Part shown: one piece after another, positions 8,874 to 17,197 of the stretch
How positions within the stretch are numbered: the first letter of the stretch is position 1
Layout: each line of letters starts with the position of its first letter
Assembly (NCBI GenBank): GCA_002478145.1
Contig: DLMI01000073.1
Span: 1 to 64,000, forward strand
Length of the DNA: 64,000 nucleotides
Source: Acidobacteria bacterium UBA7540
Lineage (GTDB): Bacteria > Acidobacteriota > Terriglobia > UBA7540
Direction of reading: 5' to 3'
Made by a program: the position numbers and the translations under genes
Notes under the pieces: generated by a model
What the model was told of the DNA's origin: nothing
Database searches by the model: none
Seen by the model: only the letters and a program-made list of their open reading frames with translations

Positions 8874-10547
8874 ATTCCATCCCTAAATGGCAAGCTTAAG
8901 GCCATCCCGCTCGGCGGTTTGGGCGAGTTCGGAATGAACATGATGGTGTACGAATACGACGGCGACATGATCGTCGTCGATTGCGGCGTCATGTTCCCGG
9001 ACGCCGAACTGCTGGGCGTGGACATCGTGATTCCGGATTTCACCTACCTGCGGGAAAACCGGGAACGCCTGCGCGCCATTCTCTTGACGCATGGGCACGA
9101 AGACCACATCGGGGGACTGCCGTATTTGCTGGACGAAGTGGACGCGCCCGTTTACGGTTCGCCGTTCACTCTGGCCCTGGCGCGCGCCAAGCTGGAAGAG
9201 CACGGCCTGGCCGACAGCGTGCGACTGGTGGAGATGCATCCCAGCCAGCCGTTCGAGGTTGGTCCCTTCCATGTGGAATTCATCCACCTCACCCACAGCA
9301 CCATCGAAGCCGGTGCGCTGGCCCTGACCACGCCGCTGGGGACCATCATCCATTCCGGCGACTTCAAGTTTGATCCCACGCCCACCGACCAGCAGGTGAG
9401 CGACCTGCACACCCTGGCGGACTATGGCCGGCGCGGCGTGCTGGCGCTCTTCTCCGACTCCACGAACATCGACCGGCCGGGCCTCACGCCCTCCGAACGA
9501 GCGGTGCGCGAGCGCCTCTCGCACATCATCTCGGAGGCGCAAGGGCGCGTGCTGATTAGCTGCTTTGCCACTTCCATGCACCGCTTGCAGATCGTCGCCG
9601 ACCTGGCGCAGGAGCACCGCCGGCGGCTCTGCTTTGTGGGACGCAGCATGTTTCAGAATTCCGAGATCGCGCTCCGCCTGGGCAAGCTGCACATCCCGGA
9701 AGGTCTGCTCATCCCGCCCCAGGATATCAAGAAACTGCCTCGGAACCAGGTGGCGCTGGTTCTCACGGGCAGCCAGGGCGAGCCCATGGCAGCCCTCTCG
9801 CGCGTGGCGGTGAACAACCACCGTTGGGTCACGGTGGAACCCGGCGACGAGGTGGTGATCTCGGCTCGCGTCATCCCGGGCAACGAGAAACCCATCTTCC
9901 GCATGATCGACCACCTCTATCGCCGCGGGGCGCGCGTCTACTATCACGACGGCAGCCAGCCGCCCGTCCACGTCTCCGGGCACGGTAGCGCCGAAGAGCT
10001 GAAGCTGATGCTCAACCTGGTGCGACCCAAGTATTTCGTGCCCATCCACGGCGAGTACCGGCAACTCTATCGCCACCTGGAACTGGCCAAGGAGCTTGCG
10101 GCGGTTTCGGAAGAGGGTTTCCTGCTGGAAAGTGGCGACGTTCTCGAGTTCGACGAGCTGGGGGCGCGGCGAGCGGGCCGTGTGCCGGTGGGACGGGTGT
10201 GCATTGACGTGGGCACCTTCGATGAGGTCGAGGAGATCATCCTCAAGGAGCGGCGACACATCTCGGAAGATGGCATCGTCATCCCCATCCTGGCCATCAA
10301 TGAGCATACCGGCCAGCTCGAGACCCGGCCGGAAATCGTCTCGCGGGGTTTTGTGCCGCTCGACGAGGCACAAGACTTGGTGGAAAGCGCGCGCCAGGTC
10401 ATCCTGAGAACCATCGAAAAATCCAACCTCGAGGAAGTCGGCGATTGGGGCGTGATTAAAGAAAAAATCCGCACCGCGCTGCGCAAGCACTTCAACGAGG
10501 AGACCGGAAAGCGGCCCATGATTCTGCCGGTCGTCCTCGAAGTCTAG
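8874..10547 (+). CDS. rnj: ribonuclease J
   Basis: A metallo-beta-lactamase/beta-CASP ribonuclease with 5'-3' exo- and endonuclease activity in mRNA turnover and rRNA maturation. The zinc-binding motif LTHGHEDHIGG is at about residues 71-81 (H73, H75, D77, H78), HSGDFKFD follows, and GSQGEPMAAL lies in the beta-CASP part. The start is unusual. The conserved N-terminus KLKAIPLGGLGEFGMNM is preceded in frame only by an ATT at 8874, six bases after a perfect AGGAGG (8862-8867). The in-frame stop at 8850-8852 rules out earlier starts. The TTG at 8919 would delete the conserved GG and has no ribosome site. From 8874 the protein is 557 residues, the normal length. Confidence 0.93.
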   Translation: MPSLNGKLKAIPLGGLGEFGMNMMVYEYDGDMIVVDCGVMFPDAELLGVDIVIPDFTYLRENRERLRAILLTHGHEDHIGGLPYLLDEVDAPVYGSPFTLALARAKLEEHGLADSVRLVEMHPSQPFEVGPFHVEFIHLTHSTIEAGALALTTPLGTIIHSGDFKFDPTPTDQQVSDLHTLADYGRRGVLALFSDSTNIDRPGLTPSERAVRERLSHIISEAQGRVLISCFATSMHRLQIVADLAQEHRRRLCFVGRSMFQNSEIALRLGKLHIPEGLLIPPQDIKKLPRNQVALVLTGSQGEPMAALSRVAVNNHRWVTVEPGDEVVISARVIPGNEKPIFRMIDHLYRRGARVYYHDGSQPPVHVSGHGSAEELKLMLNLVRPKYFVPIHGEYRQLYRHLELAKELAAVSEEGFLLESGDVLEFDELGARRAGRVPVGRVCIDVGTFDEVEEIILKERRHISEDGIVIPILAINEHTGQLETRPEIVSRGFVPLDEAQDLVESARQVILRTIEKSNLEEVGDWGVIKEKIRTALRKHFNEETGKRPMILPVVLEV

Positions 10548-10548
10548 G

Positions 10549-10580
10549 GATTTTGGATTTTAGATTTTGGATTTTGGATT
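10549..10580. repeat. AT-rich repeat array, GATTTTGGATTTTAG orientation
   Basis: Iterations of a 7-8 base unit (GATTTTGG/GATTTTAG) begin one base after the RNase J stop codon. A shorter copy lies at 10619-10637. Copies in the opposite orientation follow at 10724-10755, 11233-11264 and 11297-11330. Confidence 0.7.
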
Positions 10581-10723
10581 AGCTAGTCAGGCTTGCCGCT
10601 ATTTTCTGATCGCTTCGAGTTTTAGATTTTGGTTTTTGCATAATATTGCATTAGCATTTTCGTAGAGGGAGGGATAGCTATTTTGGAGTTGGTTTTGGAT
10701 GACACGAAGAAACAAAGTTGGTG

Positions 10724-10755
10724 AATCCAAAATCCGAAATCTAAAATCTAAAATC
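10724..10755. repeat. left inverted repeat of the four-helix-bundle cassette
   Basis: AATCCAAAATCCGAAATC followed by TAAAATCTAAAATC. Its reverse complement matches the repeat at 11124-11148 at 24 of 25 positions. It ends two bases before the ATG at 10757, so the repeat occupies the ribosome-site position. Confidence 0.7.
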
Positions 10756-10756
10756 G

Positions 10757-11122
10757 ATGGACGAGGAAACCTTCAAGCAAAGGACGAAGCGGTTCGGACT
10801 CTCGGTGATACGGTTGGTTGAAACCCTCCCGCGTAACCGCACAGCGGAGGTCCTTGGGAGGCAGTTGCTCCGCGCAGGGACATCCGTCGGGGCAAATTAC
10901 CGCGCCGCGTGCCGTGGGAAATCCGCTTCCGATGTCGTGGCCAAGCTTAGCATTGTCGAAGAGGAAGCGGACGAGTCGATTTACTGGATCGAGTTACTGG
11001 TCGAGGCTGGCGTAGTACCGCCAAATAGCGTGGACGTGCTGAAAAAGGAAGCAAATGAACTGCTGGCTATGACGGTCGCATCTATCAGGACCCTACGGAG
11101 TCACAAGCTGAGCGCCGCTTAG
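10757..11122 (+). CDS. four-helix-bundle protein (23S rRNA intervening-sequence protein family)
   Basis: A 121-residue all-helical protein of the family first seen in 23S rRNA intervening sequences of Leptospira. Biochemical role unknown; family members form pentamers. Diagnostic features are RTAEVLGRQLLRAGTSVGAN in the middle helix and ASDVVAKLSIVEEEADESIY with WIELLVEAG after it. The gene is enclosed by AT-rich inverted repeats, the left one ending two bases before the ATG. No Shine-Dalgarno sequence is present. It sits between rnj and uppP without functional connection to either. Confidence 0.88.
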   Translation: MDEETFKQRTKRFGLSVIRLVETLPRNRTAEVLGRQLLRAGTSVGANYRAACRGKSASDVVAKLSIVEEEADESIYWIELLVEAGVVPPNSVDVLKKEANELLAMTVASIRTLRSHKLSAA

Positions 11123-11123
11123 A

Positions 11124-11150
11124 GGATTTTAGATTTTAGATTTTGGATTA
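11124..11150. repeat. right inverted repeat of the four-helix-bundle cassette
   Basis: GATTTTAGATTTTAGATTTT and GGATTAG begin one base after the stop codon. This is the mirror of 10724-10755. Confidence 0.7.
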
Positions 11151-11221
11151 GGGAGCCGAATTCACCGCTGTAAACTCTTCTTTGGTCGAAACTTTGGGAG
11201 GCCGCAAGTGGCAGGAGGAGA

Positions 11222-11335
11222 CAATGTTCGTGAATCCAAAATCCAAAATCTAAAATCCAAAACTACCGTGGGTGACAGAAAGAGGCAATGTTCGTAGATC
11301 CAAAATCCAAAATCTAAAATCCAAAATTACCATGC
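11222..11335. repeat. 64-bp tandem duplication ahead of uppP
   Basis: CAATGTTCGT followed by ATCCAAAATCCAAAATC, TAAAATCCAAAA and TACC occurs at 11222 and again at 11286. The first copy ends in GTG and runs into an in-frame TAG after nine codons. The second ends in the ATG of uppP. The upstream context of the four-helix gene (GTTGGTGAATCCAAAATCC) is a third, diverged version. Confidence 0.6.
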
Positions 11336-12192
11336 CCATCTACCAAGCGATCGTTCTCGCCGTCGTTCAAGGCCTGACGGAATTTCTTCCCGTTTCCAGC
11401 ACTGCACACTTGTGGCTCTTTCCGTGGCTGCTGGGATGGAAAGATCCTGGCCTGACATTTGACGTGGCTCTGCACGCCGGGACGCTCCTGGCCGTGCTGG
11501 TTTATTTCTGGCGCTATTGGGTGGAGATGGCCAGGCTGGCTGCGGGTCTGGGCGGAAGCGGAGCTGCCGCGCCGAACGCCGGCGCTACAGGCCATTCAGC
11601 CAGCGCAGACTTGCGGGAAAATCCCCGGCTGCTGTGGTACCTGGCGATTGCCACGATCCCTGGCGCCCTGGCGGGGTGGCGGTTCGAGCATGCCGCGGAG
11701 GAGCAATTGCGGTCGCCGATTATCATCGGCGCCGCCTTAATCGTGATTGGTCTGTTCATGTGGGCGGGAGACTGGCTGGGAAGACGCGAGCGCGACCTCG
11801 GCCACGTCGGCTTACTCGACTCGTTCCTGGTGGGCGTGGCGCAAGCGCTGGCCGTGATCCCCGGCGTTTCCCGCTCCGGCGTCACCATGACTGCCGGCCT
11901 TTTCCGAAAGATGAAACGAGAAACTGCGGCGCGCTTCTCCTTTTTGCTCTCTACGCCCCTCATCGCCGGGGCGGCGTTGAAGAAAGGCCTGGAAATTCGC
12001 CATGCGGGTCTGCCCCATGACATGCGCCTACCCTTTCTTTGCGGGGCGCTCGTCTCGGCCCTTGTCGGTTACCTGGTGATTGCGGTTCTCATCCGGTATT
12101 TGGAGCGGCGCACCTTTAAAGTTTTCGTTGTTTACCGGCTTGTGCTGGGCGTGATACTATTGGTGCTCGGATGGGGATTGCATCACGTTTAG
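11332..12192 (+). CDS. uppP: undecaprenyl-diphosphate phosphatase
   Basis: An integral-membrane phosphatase that recycles undecaprenyl pyrophosphate to the lipid carrier for peptidoglycan and surface polysaccharides; also linked to bacitracin resistance. 286 residues with about eight hydrophobic helices. Both family motifs are present: QGLTEFLPVSSTAHL near the N-terminus (the E-rich motif) and IPGVSRSGVTMTAGL in the middle (PGxSRSxxT). The ATG at 11332 gives the standard N-terminus MPIYQAIVLAVVQG. An in-frame start 60 bases earlier would add a tail translated from the AT-rich repeat. No clear ribosome site: the repeat occupies that place. Confidence 0.93.
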   Translation: MPIYQAIVLAVVQGLTEFLPVSSTAHLWLFPWLLGWKDPGLTFDVALHAGTLLAVLVYFWRYWVEMARLAAGLGGSGAAAPNAGATGHSASADLRENPRLLWYLAIATIPGALAGWRFEHAAEEQLRSPIIIGAALIVIGLFMWAGDWLGRRERDLGHVGLLDSFLVGVAQALAVIPGVSRSGVTMTAGLFRKMKRETAARFSFLLSTPLIAGAALKKGLEIRHAGLPHDMRLPFLCGALVSALVGYLVIAVLIRYLERRTFKVFVVYRLVLGVILLVLGWGLHHV

Positions 12193-12308
12193 GTGCCAGA
12201 AGCTAAGTGTCGGGTGGCAGAGGGCAGTTTGTGTTTGTTCCCTGAAACCTGATACCCGAAACCTGTCACCTGCTCTTCAGCGCCGGTTTGCATAAGGAAG
12301 GCAAAAGT

Positions 12309-14741
12309 ATGGGCGCCTCATCCGCTGCCACACCGTCGAAGTCCAGAGAGTCCAGCGCGAAGAATTCCCAGCAAAAACAGCCGCTCTTAGACTCACGCCG
12401 CCGCTCGGAGCTTACGGGTTTCCTTGTCGCGGTTGTCGGGCTGCTGGTCCTGCTGAGCTTGGCATCCTTCATGCCCGAGGACGCTTCGCTCAACACCGCT
12501 ACGGCTGCCGGCGCCACACCGCGAAACTGGATCGGCCCCGTTGGCGCCTATGCCGCTGACCTGCTCTTCCAGGGGTTCGGCTGGGTTGCTTACCTGATTT
12601 CTATAGTCCTGCTGGTGGTGGGCACGCGCTTGCTGCTGGTGCGGCCCTTCGAAGCTCCGAAAACCAAGGCCGTTGGCGCAGGCTTGCTGGTTACTTCCTT
12701 GAGCGTGCTTCTCGAGCTTTTCCCCTACACGCCGGCTGTCCGGGGGCTGATCCATGGCAGCGGCATGCTGGGCTATCTGGCGGCTGCAGGACTGATCCAC
12801 ACGTTCAATGGGGTGGGCGCCGGCATTGTTGCAGGCGCGGTGTTCCTGTCTTCACTGTTTCTCGTCACACGCTTCTCCTTCTCCTGGGCGGCAGGATTCT
12901 CAAAAGCGCGCTGGCAGGTGCTGGCACGGCCCGTCGCGGCGCGATGGAAGGCGTGGCAGGAAGCCCGCGCGGCGGCGGCTGCGGAGCGCCGGCGACGCCG
13001 GGCCGAGAACTTGCGAAGGCTCGGGAAGCCGCCCCTCGTCGCGCAGAGGGCGGTGTTAAGCCAAGCCACTCCCATCGTCACCAAGCTTCAGCCGAGCGCA
13101 TCTGCGCAGGAAGCGCCCCCGACCGAACCCGCCACTCCGGGCATCATGCCCGCGCTCACGGTCGAAGCCTCAGTGAGGTCCTCGCCCGGGTCCTTGGGTC
13201 GCGTAAGAAACGCCGAGCCGGAGTCTGCGTCCTCTTCGCCCAGAATCGTCGGCCGCGGATCGCAATCCTACAAACTTCCCAGCCCCGTTCTCTTGCGCCC
13301 GCCTGACGATACGGAAGGCATCGACGAAGATGAGCTGAAAGATCGCGCCGCCCGTCTGACGGCGAAGTTCAGCGAGTTTGGCGTCACCGGAGCAATAACG
13401 CAAATTCATCCCGGGCCGGTCGTCACAACCTACGAATTCAAGCCTGAGGCCGGGATCAAATACAGCCGTATTACCAACCTGGTGGACGACCTTTGCCTGG
13501 CGATGAAGGCCGAGTCAATCCTCATCGACCGCATTCCGGGCAAATCGACGGTGGGCATTGAAGTACCCAACCTCCACCGCGAGATCATCCACTTGCGCGA
13601 AGCGATCGAGTCCAGCGAGTTTGCTGCCTCATCTTCCAAGCTGACCCTCTGCCTGGGCAAAGTCATTACCGGAAAAATCAGAATCACGGACCTCACCCAG
13701 ATGCCTCACCTGCTGCTCGCGGGGTCGACAGGGTCGGGCAAGAGTGTGGCGCTCAATTCCATGGTCGTGTCCATCTTGTATAAGTCGAACCCCGATGAAG
13801 TGAAGCTGATCATGATCGATCCCAAACGGCTGGAATTAGGACTCTACGAGGGCACCCCGCACCTGCTAACGCCCGTCGTCACGGAGCCCAAGCAGGCCGC
13901 CAACGTGCTTCGCCGCGCCACCTTCGAGATGGAAGAACGCTTGAAGAAACTGGCCGAGCACGGGGTGCGCAACATCGAGCAGTACAATAAAATCTTCGCC
14001 CCCGAATCGACCCTCAACTTGTTTGACAACAACGGCGTGCCCGAGCACCCGCTGCCCTACATCGTGATCGTCATCGATGAGCTGGCGGACCTGATGATGG
14101 TAGAACCCCAGGGAGTGGAAGAATCCATCACGCGCTTGGCTCAAATGGCCCGCGCCGTGGGCATCCATTTGATTCTCGCCACTCAGCGCCCCTCCGTGGA
14201 CGTCATCACCGGACTTATCAAAGCCAACCTGCCGGCGCGCATCTCATTTCGTGTGGCCTCCAAGGTGGACTCGCGAACCATTCTCGATGCCAACGGGGCG
14301 GAAGCCTTGCTGGGCCGCGGCGACATGCTCTTCCTGCCGCCCGCCAGCGCCCGCCTGCAAAGACTGCACGGACCGCTGGTGACGGAACAGGAAATCTGCA
14401 AAGTCGTCGATTGGTGGAAATCCCAGTCGCAACCGCAATACAACGAGGAATTGCTGAAACCGGTGAACGAGCGAGAGCGCGAAGAAGTCGGAGAGGAAGA
14501 CGAGGGGGAATCGGCGGAACTCGACGCGGTGTACGACGACGCCGTGCGCCTGGTGGTGGAATCCGGCAAGGCTTCCACTTCCCTCCTCCAACGCCGCCTG
14601 CGACTGGGCTACGGGCGCGCCGCGCGACTCATCGACATGATGCAAAAGGACGGGATCGTCGGCGCCCCCGATGGCTCCAAGCCGCGCGAGGTCCTCAAAC
14701 GCCCCGAATGGCTGCGTGAAGTGGACGAGTCGTTGCGCTAG
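12309..14741 (+). CDS. ftsK: DNA translocase FtsK
   Basis: A septal DNA pump that clears chromosome dimers and moves DNA at division. 810 residues. The N-terminal region has four likely membrane helices (about 35-180). A basic, proline/alanine-rich linker (about 200-330) is followed by the motor. The motor shows Walker A GSTGSGKSVALN (near 471) and Walker B YIVIVIDELADLMM (near 584). The C-terminal winged-helix gamma domain reads RRLRLGYGRAARLIDMMQ and would bind KOPS-like sites. The start at 12309 follows AAGGAAG. The linker is short compared with enterobacterial FtsK, as in many other phyla. Confidence 0.95.
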   Translation: MGASSAATPSKSRESSAKNSQQKQPLLDSRRRSELTGFLVAVVGLLVLLSLASFMPEDASLNTATAAGATPRNWIGPVGAYAADLLFQGFGWVAYLISIVLLVVGTRLLLVRPFEAPKTKAVGAGLLVTSLSVLLELFPYTPAVRGLIHGSGMLGYLAAAGLIHTFNGVGAGIVAGAVFLSSLFLVTRFSFSWAAGFSKARWQVLARPVAARWKAWQEARAAAAAERRRRRAENLRRLGKPPLVAQRAVLSQATPIVTKLQPSASAQEAPPTEPATPGIMPALTVEASVRSSPGSLGRVRNAEPESASSSPRIVGRGSQSYKLPSPVLLRPPDDTEGIDEDELKDRAARLTAKFSEFGVTGAITQIHPGPVVTTYEFKPEAGIKYSRITNLVDDLCLAMKAESILIDRIPGKSTVGIEVPNLHREIIHLREAIESSEFAASSSKLTLCLGKVITGKIRITDLTQMPHLLLAGSTGSGKSVALNSMVVSILYKSNPDEVKLIMIDPKRLELGLYEGTPHLLTPVVTEPKQAANVLRRATFEMEERLKKLAEHGVRNIEQYNKIFAPESTLNLFDNNGVPEHPLPYIVIVIDELADLMMVEPQGVEESITRLAQMARAVGIHLILATQRPSVDVITGLIKANLPARISFRVASKVDSRTILDANGAEALLGRGDMLFLPPASARLQRLHGPLVTEQEICKVVDWWKSQSQPQYNEELLKPVNEREREEVGEEDEGESAELDAVYDDAVRLVVESGKASTSLLQRRLRLGYGRAARLIDMMQKDGIVGAPDGSKPREVLKRPEWLREVDESLR

Positions 14742-14765
14742 CCCTCGAACCGCACTCTCACTCCA

Positions 14766-14856
14766 TGTCATTCCGAGCGCAGCGAGGAATCTCGCATTGG
14801 TTCTTTGTCCCGCGTCCCCAAGCAGAGCGAGATTCCTCGCTGCGCTCGGAATGACA
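14766..14856. repeat. long inverted repeat, TGTCATTCCGAGCG family, copy 1
   Basis: Perfect 30-bp arms (14766-14795 and 14827-14856) starting TGTCATTCCGAGCGCAGCGA, separated by 31 bases. The element lies 24 bp after ftsK. It may act as a transcript-end hairpin. No T-run follows. Confidence 0.75.
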
Positions 14857-14977
14857 GACGGGTTGTCAAGAGGAGCCCGTGACAAACTGGGGAAGATGGG
14901 TTCACCGGACGGATGCTGACAAACTGCTTTGCGTTTCTTGACAGGGAATCAAATCAGCCCCAGAATAACTGCATGAT

Positions 14978-15053
14978 GCCGCGGTAGCTCAGGTGGTAGA
15001 GCGCAGCCCTGAAAAGGCTGGCGTCGGCGGTTCAACTCCGTCCCGCGGCACCA
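14978..15053 (+). tRNA. tRNA-Phe (GAA)
   Basis: Complete cloverleaf of 76 bases with encoded CCA. Acceptor stem GCCGCGG/CCGCGGC, D-arm GCTC/GAGC, anticodon stem CAGCC/GGCTG with loop CTGAAAA (anticodon GAA at 15011-15013), T-arm GGCGG/CCGTC with loop TTCAACT. Discriminator A at 15050. No duplicated 3' end, and hence no sign of an attachment site, is seen downstream. Confidence 0.96.
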
Positions 15054-15426
15054 ACCACACGTCACAATTCAAAATCGTGGAAGAAAGTGAACCCATCCGA
15101 GGGCTTCATGCCCTTCAACTCCATGGGCATCATCAGGCTTCGTGGCCAGCGTCCCAAGATGCCCATTCAGCATTCCTTGTTGGCCACACTTAAACATCTC
15201 CTTTCGAGTAAGCGCGCATGCGCCGGAAGCTGGCCTGGAACGTTCCAAAATGAGGCGGCGGCGCGGTGTAGGCTCCAGCCTAGCCAAGCTTTGAAAGCAG
15301 AAACCCCGGACGGGCTGTCGGCGACAATTCGTCTCTTCCACAAGCCCGGCCTTTCAGGTTAGCCTTGAAGTCCAACAGGGTGGCAGGATCGCAGGCTGCG
15401 AAGCCCACCCCTGCTGTGGCCTTCAT
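15054..15426. other. spacer between tRNA-Phe and DHA2 transporter
   Basis: No gene I can support. Short open frames on both strands have no recognisable protein character, and I see no repeat or terminator. Confidence 0.4.
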
Positions 15427-17010
15427 ATGCGCACTCTCCTGGCGCGAGCGCGACAAAACGGTGAAACCCACCCCTGGATAATTGCCTTCACGGTGATGCT
15501 GGCGATCTTCATGGAGGTGTTGGACACCAGCGTGGCCAATGTGGCCTTGCCTCACATTGCCGGCAACCTCTCGGCAGGAGTAGATGAGAGCACCTGGGTT
15601 CTCACTTCCTACCTGGTCTCGAACGCCATTGTGTTGCCGCTCACCGGATGGTTTTCCTCGCTCTTCGGACGCAAACGCTTTTACATGACCTGCGTGGCCA
15701 TCTTCACGATCGCCTCCATGCTCTGTGGACTCGCCCCCAGCCTTCCACTGCTGGTGTTCTTCCGGGTTCTGCAAGGCGCGGGCGGGGGCGCGTTACAACC
15801 CATCTCGCAGGCCATCTTGCTCGAAAGCTTCCCCAAGCAGAAGCGAGGCATGGCCATGGCGATCTTCGGGATGGGTGTGGTGCTGGCGCCCATCATCGGC
15901 CCCACGCTGGGCGGCTGGATCACGGACAGCTACAGTTGGCGCTGGATTTTCCTCATCAACATTCCGGTGGGAGTGATCTCACTGGTGCTTACTCTGTTCC
16001 TCATCTTTGACCCACCATTCCTCGTGCGCAAGAGCCTCCGCGAGGGAGCCAAGATTGATTACATCGGCATTGGTTTGCTGAGTGTCGGGCTGGGATTTCT
16101 CCAAGTGGTTCTCGATAAGGGCGAACGCGAGGATTGGTTCGGCTCGGGCTTCATCGTCTGGTGCTCGGTGGTGGCGGTAATCGGACTCTTGGGCGCCTTC
16201 CTCTGGGAGCTCAGCCGAGAAGATCCGGCGGTGGATTTTCACCTGCTTAAGGAACGGAATTTCCTCATCGCCACCCTGACGATGTTCATGCTGGGATTGG
16301 TGCTCTATGGCAGCACCGCGTTGCTTCCGATCTTCCTGCAAACCCTGCTGGGGTACACTGCACTCTTGAGCGGGCTCGTGCTTTCCCCCGGAGGAATCTT
16401 GGTGATATTCCTGCTGCCCGTGGTGGGAAAGTTGCTCACCCGATTCGAATCGCGTTGGCTGGTCGTGTGCGGCCTATCGATGCTGGCACTCTCGCTGTTT
16501 CACATGGCGAACTTCAACCTGCAAGTCGATTTTCGTACAGCCATGGTGGCGAGAGTTTACCAATCTGCCGGAATGGCTTTCCTCTTCGTGCCCATAAATG
16601 TGATGGCCTTCTATTTCGTCCCCAAGGAGAAGATTAACAATGCCACCGGCATCATCAACCTGGCGCGCAACATCGGAGGAAGCGTTGGCATTGCGGGCGT
16701 GGTGACGATGCTGGCGCGGCGTGCCCAATTCCATCAGGCGGTGCTGGTGAGCCATATGACTCCGCTCGACTCCGCCTACCAGGCGATGCTGAGTGGCGCC
16801 AAGCAAATGCTGGTTGCGCAGGGATCGAATCCCGTTCAGGCGGCCCACCAGGCGCAAGGCCTGGCCTACGGATTGCTGATGCGCCAAGCCTCCATGCTTG
16901 CTTTCCTCGATGACTTCTGGCTGATGGCTGTCGCCACCCTGGGCATGATTCCCTTCATGTTCTTGATGAAGAAAGTGCGGCCCCACAAAGGGCCACAGGA
17001 TGCCTACTGA
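15427..17010 (+). CDS. DHA2-family (EmrB/QacA type) MFS transporter
   Basis: A 527-residue, 14-helix drug:proton antiporter in the inner membrane. The motif-C-type signature of the DHA2 family is present early (LDTSVANVALPHIAG). Motif A follows (GWFSSLFGRKRFYMTC), with GPTLGGWITDSYSWRWIFLI at the end of helix 5, typical of EmrB. EmrB normally works with an HlyD-like adaptor (EmrA) and an outer-membrane channel. Neither is encoded next to it, so the partner must be elsewhere or the protein works alone. No good ribosome site precedes the ATG. Substrate unknown. Confidence 0.9.
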   Translation: MRTLLARARQNGETHPWIIAFTVMLAIFMEVLDTSVANVALPHIAGNLSAGVDESTWVLTSYLVSNAIVLPLTGWFSSLFGRKRFYMTCVAIFTIASMLCGLAPSLPLLVFFRVLQGAGGGALQPISQAILLESFPKQKRGMAMAIFGMGVVLAPIIGPTLGGWITDSYSWRWIFLINIPVGVISLVLTLFLIFDPPFLVRKSLREGAKIDYIGIGLLSVGLGFLQVVLDKGEREDWFGSGFIVWCSVVAVIGLLGAFLWELSREDPAVDFHLLKERNFLIATLTMFMLGLVLYGSTALLPIFLQTLLGYTALLSGLVLSPGGILVIFLLPVVGKLLTRFESRWLVVCGLSMLALSLFHMANFNLQVDFRTAMVARVYQSAGMAFLFVPINVMAFYFVPKEKINNATGIINLARNIGGSVGIAGVVTMLARRAQFHQAVLVSHMTPLDSAYQAMLSGAKQMLVAQGSNPVQAAHQAQGLAYGLLMRQASMLAFLDDFWLMAVATLGMIPFMFLMKKVRPHKGPQDAY

Positions 17011-17197
17011 GGCAATTCGTAGCGCAGCACTCACCTTGGCCCGTTCGCCTGCTGCGGGGGATTGCCGTGGCCGCGCAGCAGCTTGTCTTGAGAGGTAGGT
17101 GGGAAATGACCGCGGATGTATACTTAGCACTGGCGATGGCAGTGTTGGCCGCGCACCTGCTGTTCAATCTTATTGTAATACACTCGTGAGAGAGTGA

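Noticed and set aside
8887..8889. ATG at 8887 as the RNase J start
   Set aside because: It is in a different frame from the enzyme and is followed by no RNase J-like sequence.
8883..10490. 535-codon open frame antisense to the RNase J gene
   Set aside because: Composition is rich in His, Arg, Gln and Asp as expected from the reverse of a GC-rich gene; no domain or signal. The sense strand encodes a full RNase J.
10549..11330. CRISPR array
   Set aside because: The AT-rich units are iterated without regular unique spacers and occur in both orientations around genes.
14978..15053. tRNA-Phe as an integration site
   Set aside because: No repeated 3' end, integrase or foreign-looking block follows; the next gene is an ordinary transporter.
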